A program made the translations under genes and the position numbers. Of a stretch of 64,000 bases of DNA, positions 61,151 through 64,000 are shown piece by piece; within the stretch, counting starts at the first letter, position 1, and each line of letters starts with the position of its first letter. Under the pieces are notes generated by a model. The model did no database searches, was not told the origin of the DNA, and saw only the letters and a list, made by a program, of their open reading frames with translations. This DNA comes from Cerrena zonata (lineage: Eukaryota > Basidiomycota > Agaricomycetes > Polyporales > Cerrenaceae), in NCBI GenBank assembly GCA_038087015.1, contig JASBNA010000014.1, positions 186,001 through 250,000 of the forward strand, in the 5' to 3' direction.

Positions 61151-63775
61151 ATGACCTCACTACGGACATTCCAAAACGAGATCGACAAAATATCCCACCT
61201 TAAGCGTTCAGTAACAGCAGATGTACCATCAATACCTGAAACTCACGAGCCTCCAGACCCTGACAAAGTTGATGAGGATCGATTACTTGATATCGATGAG
61301 AGGGTACAGGTTCGTATGATGGACTCTGCTTCTTCAGGTATATTGTCATTCATGTGAACACTTCCAGACGCTCCTCTTGTCAGGGAAGCCAGAGGACCGG
61401 GACCGTGCTCGACATCTGCTGACCTCTGTGCTCACCAGAGGTTGGGGCGAGTACATCTTCCGGATAGGCTCCTTCCCTCCTCATGCATCACTATTCTTGG
61501 GCGAGCCCTCCGAGGAGGGCAAGGGTGTGTATGGTATTCCTCGAACCATAGAGGAGTTGAACTCGATACGAAATACTGTCACTGAAATAGTCGATGAGCT
61601 TGGAGGGAAGGTATGCTAACTATACTTCTCCGTCTTTCTATTGCAGTGCCTAATTTACTCCAGACATCGATACTCTACGAGTCAATAACAACAAATCCAA
61701 TACGAATAGCACTTCTTCTACGCCTTCCTCCCCCTAGTGTCGCATTAACTCCGGAAGTGCGCTGTGCTGTGGTGGGTAATGTTGACAGTGGAAAATCTAC
61801 TACCCTAGGTGTCCTCACCCGAGGAGCGCTGGACGATGGAAGGGGTCGTGCTCGGGTGAGTTTATTCCGACACAAGCACGAAGTTGAAAGCGGCCGAACT
61901 TCCAGCGTAGGAATGGAGGTATGTCAATGCGGTGAACGAAATGCAAGCGTGTTTCTGATGGATGCTAGATTCTGGGCTTCGGACCTTCCGGTACCCCCAT
62001 TCTACCTTCAACATCCCATTCCACGGAGTTGGATGTGATTCGACGTGAGAAGATGAGCTGGGAGGATATATCGATACAAGCTTCGAAAATAATTTCCTTC
62101 ATTGGTATATTTCTCGTCTCACGCTCAACGTACATTTTGTTTATACGCCACATTATATTACAGATTTGGCTGGCCATGAGAGGTACCTCAAAACCACATT
62201 ATACGGCCTGACGTCTGGGGCTCCCTCGTGTGTTCTTCTCATCGTAGGAGGAAATGCCGGGTTAATCGGCATGTCCAAAGAGCATCTAGCCATTTCGCTG
62301 GCGTTAAGTGTTCCGGTCGTTGTTTGCATCACCAAAGTAAGTTAACTCATTATCGAACTTACCTCTATCTCGGTGTTGGAAAGATGCGAATACCTAATTT
62401 AACGTTCAGATTGATATGACCCCTGCACCTAAACTGCAAGAAACTATCCAACAAGTGACAAAAATTCTCAAGAGCCGAGGTTGCGGTAAAACACCAGTCT
62501 TCGTTAAGTCAGCCGAAACCGCTGTAGAACTCTCGCAGACTTTCGCCAAGGAACGGTATGCACCCTTTCACATCTTCCCGCTCTCACCCTCAATCTCACG
62601 TTCTAACTCAACATCATTATTTCCATAGGCTATGCCCAGTCTTCCAGCTATCCAACGTCACCGGAGAGGGTCTAGACTACGTAAGTTCCAGACACCATCA
62701 ACTAACTAACTGATCCAAATACCCTCCATACATAATTCAGTTACGAACTTTCCTAAATTTGCTTCCCCCTAGTGAAGGCGACACTGAGAAGTTCCTAGCC
62801 GACCAACCTCTTGAGGTAAGTTCAAAGCGGCTCCTCTTTCGCTTCTTTAAGCGCATATCCACATTCAATCGAGTCTGACACGTTTTGCCAATTCTATAAT
62901 AGTATTGTGTGACTGAGGTTTGGTAAGCTGATTATACTCCACTCTCGGGGCGCCTTCGATCTGACTTTTCTACCCTTATATCACCGTAGGTCAGTACCAT
63001 ATGTGGGTACAGTGGTCGACGGGATCGTCAATTCAGGGAAGATTAAGGCTGGAGATGCAGTGATGATTGGGCCAGACTCGAACGGCAATTTTGAAACTAC
63101 CATGGTCAAATCGATACAACGTAAAAGGTAAATTTCACGATCCACCCTAAATGAATTAATGTCCCCTCTGATGTGATTGGAAATTTGTGAAGGGCCCCAG
63201 TAAATGGCGCGGAGGCTGGCCAATGTGTCTCAATGGCGTTAAAGAGAATGAGGCGAGCTGCGGTACGGAAAGGGATGGTTGTGGTTCATAAGACCGAGAC
63301 CCCGCCACGCGCCATTAGACGGTTCGAAGGACAGGTCTTGATTCTTTAGTAAGTATTTTTAGTCAGGATATTAGGCTTCGCCGAGCTGACCGGGTACTTT
63401 TTTGGAAAGTCATAATACCACTTTGCAGAGAAATTACCAGGCCATGTTGCATTGTGGAGTACGTCTTGGACCTCGTCTTGTGATAACCTTGTTTGGAGTG
63501 GCACTAATTTGTATACAATCATATTTGTAGGCTATCAGGCAGACAGTGCGGATAATCTCCATGGATCATCCGCAGGGTGTTCTTCGTACCGGAGATCGTG
63601 CGACCGTAACATTTGAGTTTATCTCTCACCCTGAGTTTATCAAGGAGGGTATGAAGTTGCTGTTCCGAGAGGGGAAGACCAAGGTTTGTGATTTATTCAC
63701 CCTACCTTCGAGAATGTCGAATTGAGCTTTGCGTTTGTACTTTAGGGACTTGGCGTCATCACCAAGCTGCTGTGA
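61151..63775 (+). CDS. GTPBP1/GTPBP2-type translational GTPase
   Basis: Fourteen exons: 61151-61309, 61368-61610, 61664-61918, 61969-62104, 62164-62336, 62410-62555, 62629-62680, 62741-62815, 62903-62922, 62990-63127, 63193-63348, 63410-63458, 63531-63683 and 63746-63775; 594 residues, phases consistent. This EF-Tu-like family is linked in animals to ribosome rescue and mRNA decay. G domain: G1 GNVDSGKST, the family block [20 protein letters not shown]3 [12 protein letters not shown]4 as TKID in VVVCITKIDM, and a G5-region segment [14 protein letters not shown]. The domain II barrel follows ([34 protein letters not shown]), then domain III ([40 protein letters not shown]). The last exon codes only nine residues (GLGVITKLL). 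The third intron's acceptor (CTCCAG) is chosen because the nearer one runs into a stop. Confidence 0.95.
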
Positions 63776-64000
63776 AACAGTTCACGTCAGTTTGCGGTGT
63801 CCTTATTATGGAAATGATGTGTGTTTGGGCGGCGAAGGAAATAACACGGAACTCATTCATATGTACCTTCGGATGGAATGTTGTAAAACTATGTACATGT
63901 ATTGTGTGTATGAATGAGACGCTGTTGTAGTATGATCTTTGGGACCCGATGCTGTGAGGCAGTGACGGAAGAATACGGGCATGTCGAGACTTCTGGCGTT
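63776..64000. other. 3' flank of the GTPase gene
   Basis: Short 3' region; no gene seen before the window ends. Confidence 0.3.

Overview
The window looks like a nuclear contig of a filamentous basidiomycete, most likely an Agaricomycete and probably a plant-litter or wood decayer. The protein genes are packed on both strands and broken by many short introns, mostly 45-70 nt, with GT donors and AG acceptors. Fungus-specific or Dikarya-typical families are present: translation elongation factor 3, an AA9 lytic polysaccharide monooxygenase, a CBM1 protein, polyporopepsin-type aspartic proteases, a Clr2-type silencing domain and a PHO85-type cyclin. I see no rRNA, tRNA, CRISPR array or intact transposon.

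Layout. 0.5-2.7 kb (+): Pcl-like cyclin. 4.7-5.8 kb (-): conserved hypothetical. 6.1-15.4 kb: three tandem aspartic-protease copies (+) in different states of decay. A 10-exon patatin-like phospholipase (-), with a duplicated N-terminal domain, lies between copies 2 and 3. 15.7-16.4 kb: small single-exon gene. 16.4-19.2 kb: no supported gene. 19.2-21.0 kb: NAA50 acetyltransferase (+) and a C2H2 factor (-). 22.9-26.3 kb: DNA ligase I (+). 26.8-32.2 kb: CREG-like secreted protein (+), a 518-residue unknown (-), a Clr2-N protein (-) and a BolA protein (+). 33.3-36.3 kb: a second C2H2 factor (+) and two small minus-strand genes, one with a membrane span. 37.4-41.6 kb: EF3 (+). 42.3-46.1 kb: AA9 LPMO (+) and a homeodomain factor (-). 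47.2-51.0 kb: NDR-family kinase (+). 52.4-55.2 kb: membrane-anchored GH18 chitinase and a CBM1 protein (both -). 56.3-57.7 kb: damaged Old Yellow Enzyme (-). 58.6-60.5 kb: charged HPD-motif protein (-). 61.2-63.8 kb: GTPBP1/2-type GTPase (+).

The genes do not form one pathway. There is a loose theme of cell-wall, polysaccharide and protein degradation (AA9, chitinase, CBM1 protein, aspartic proteases, CREG), set among housekeeping genes (ligase I, EF3, NAA50, BolA, GTPBP) and regulators (cyclin, kinase, two C2H2 factors, homeodomain factor).

Most exon coordinates were worked out by hand. I required GT/AG boundaries, a consistent codon phase through to the stop, and agreement with family motifs. 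The most notable observations are the aspartic-protease array around the patatin gene, the duplicated domain on that patatin, a one-base frameshift in EF3, a cluster of lesions in the Old Yellow Enzyme, a CRIB-like motif at the N-terminus of the NDR kinase, and an uncharacterised domain fused to CBM1. Lesions in three unrelated genes mean assembly error must be excluded before any biological reading.
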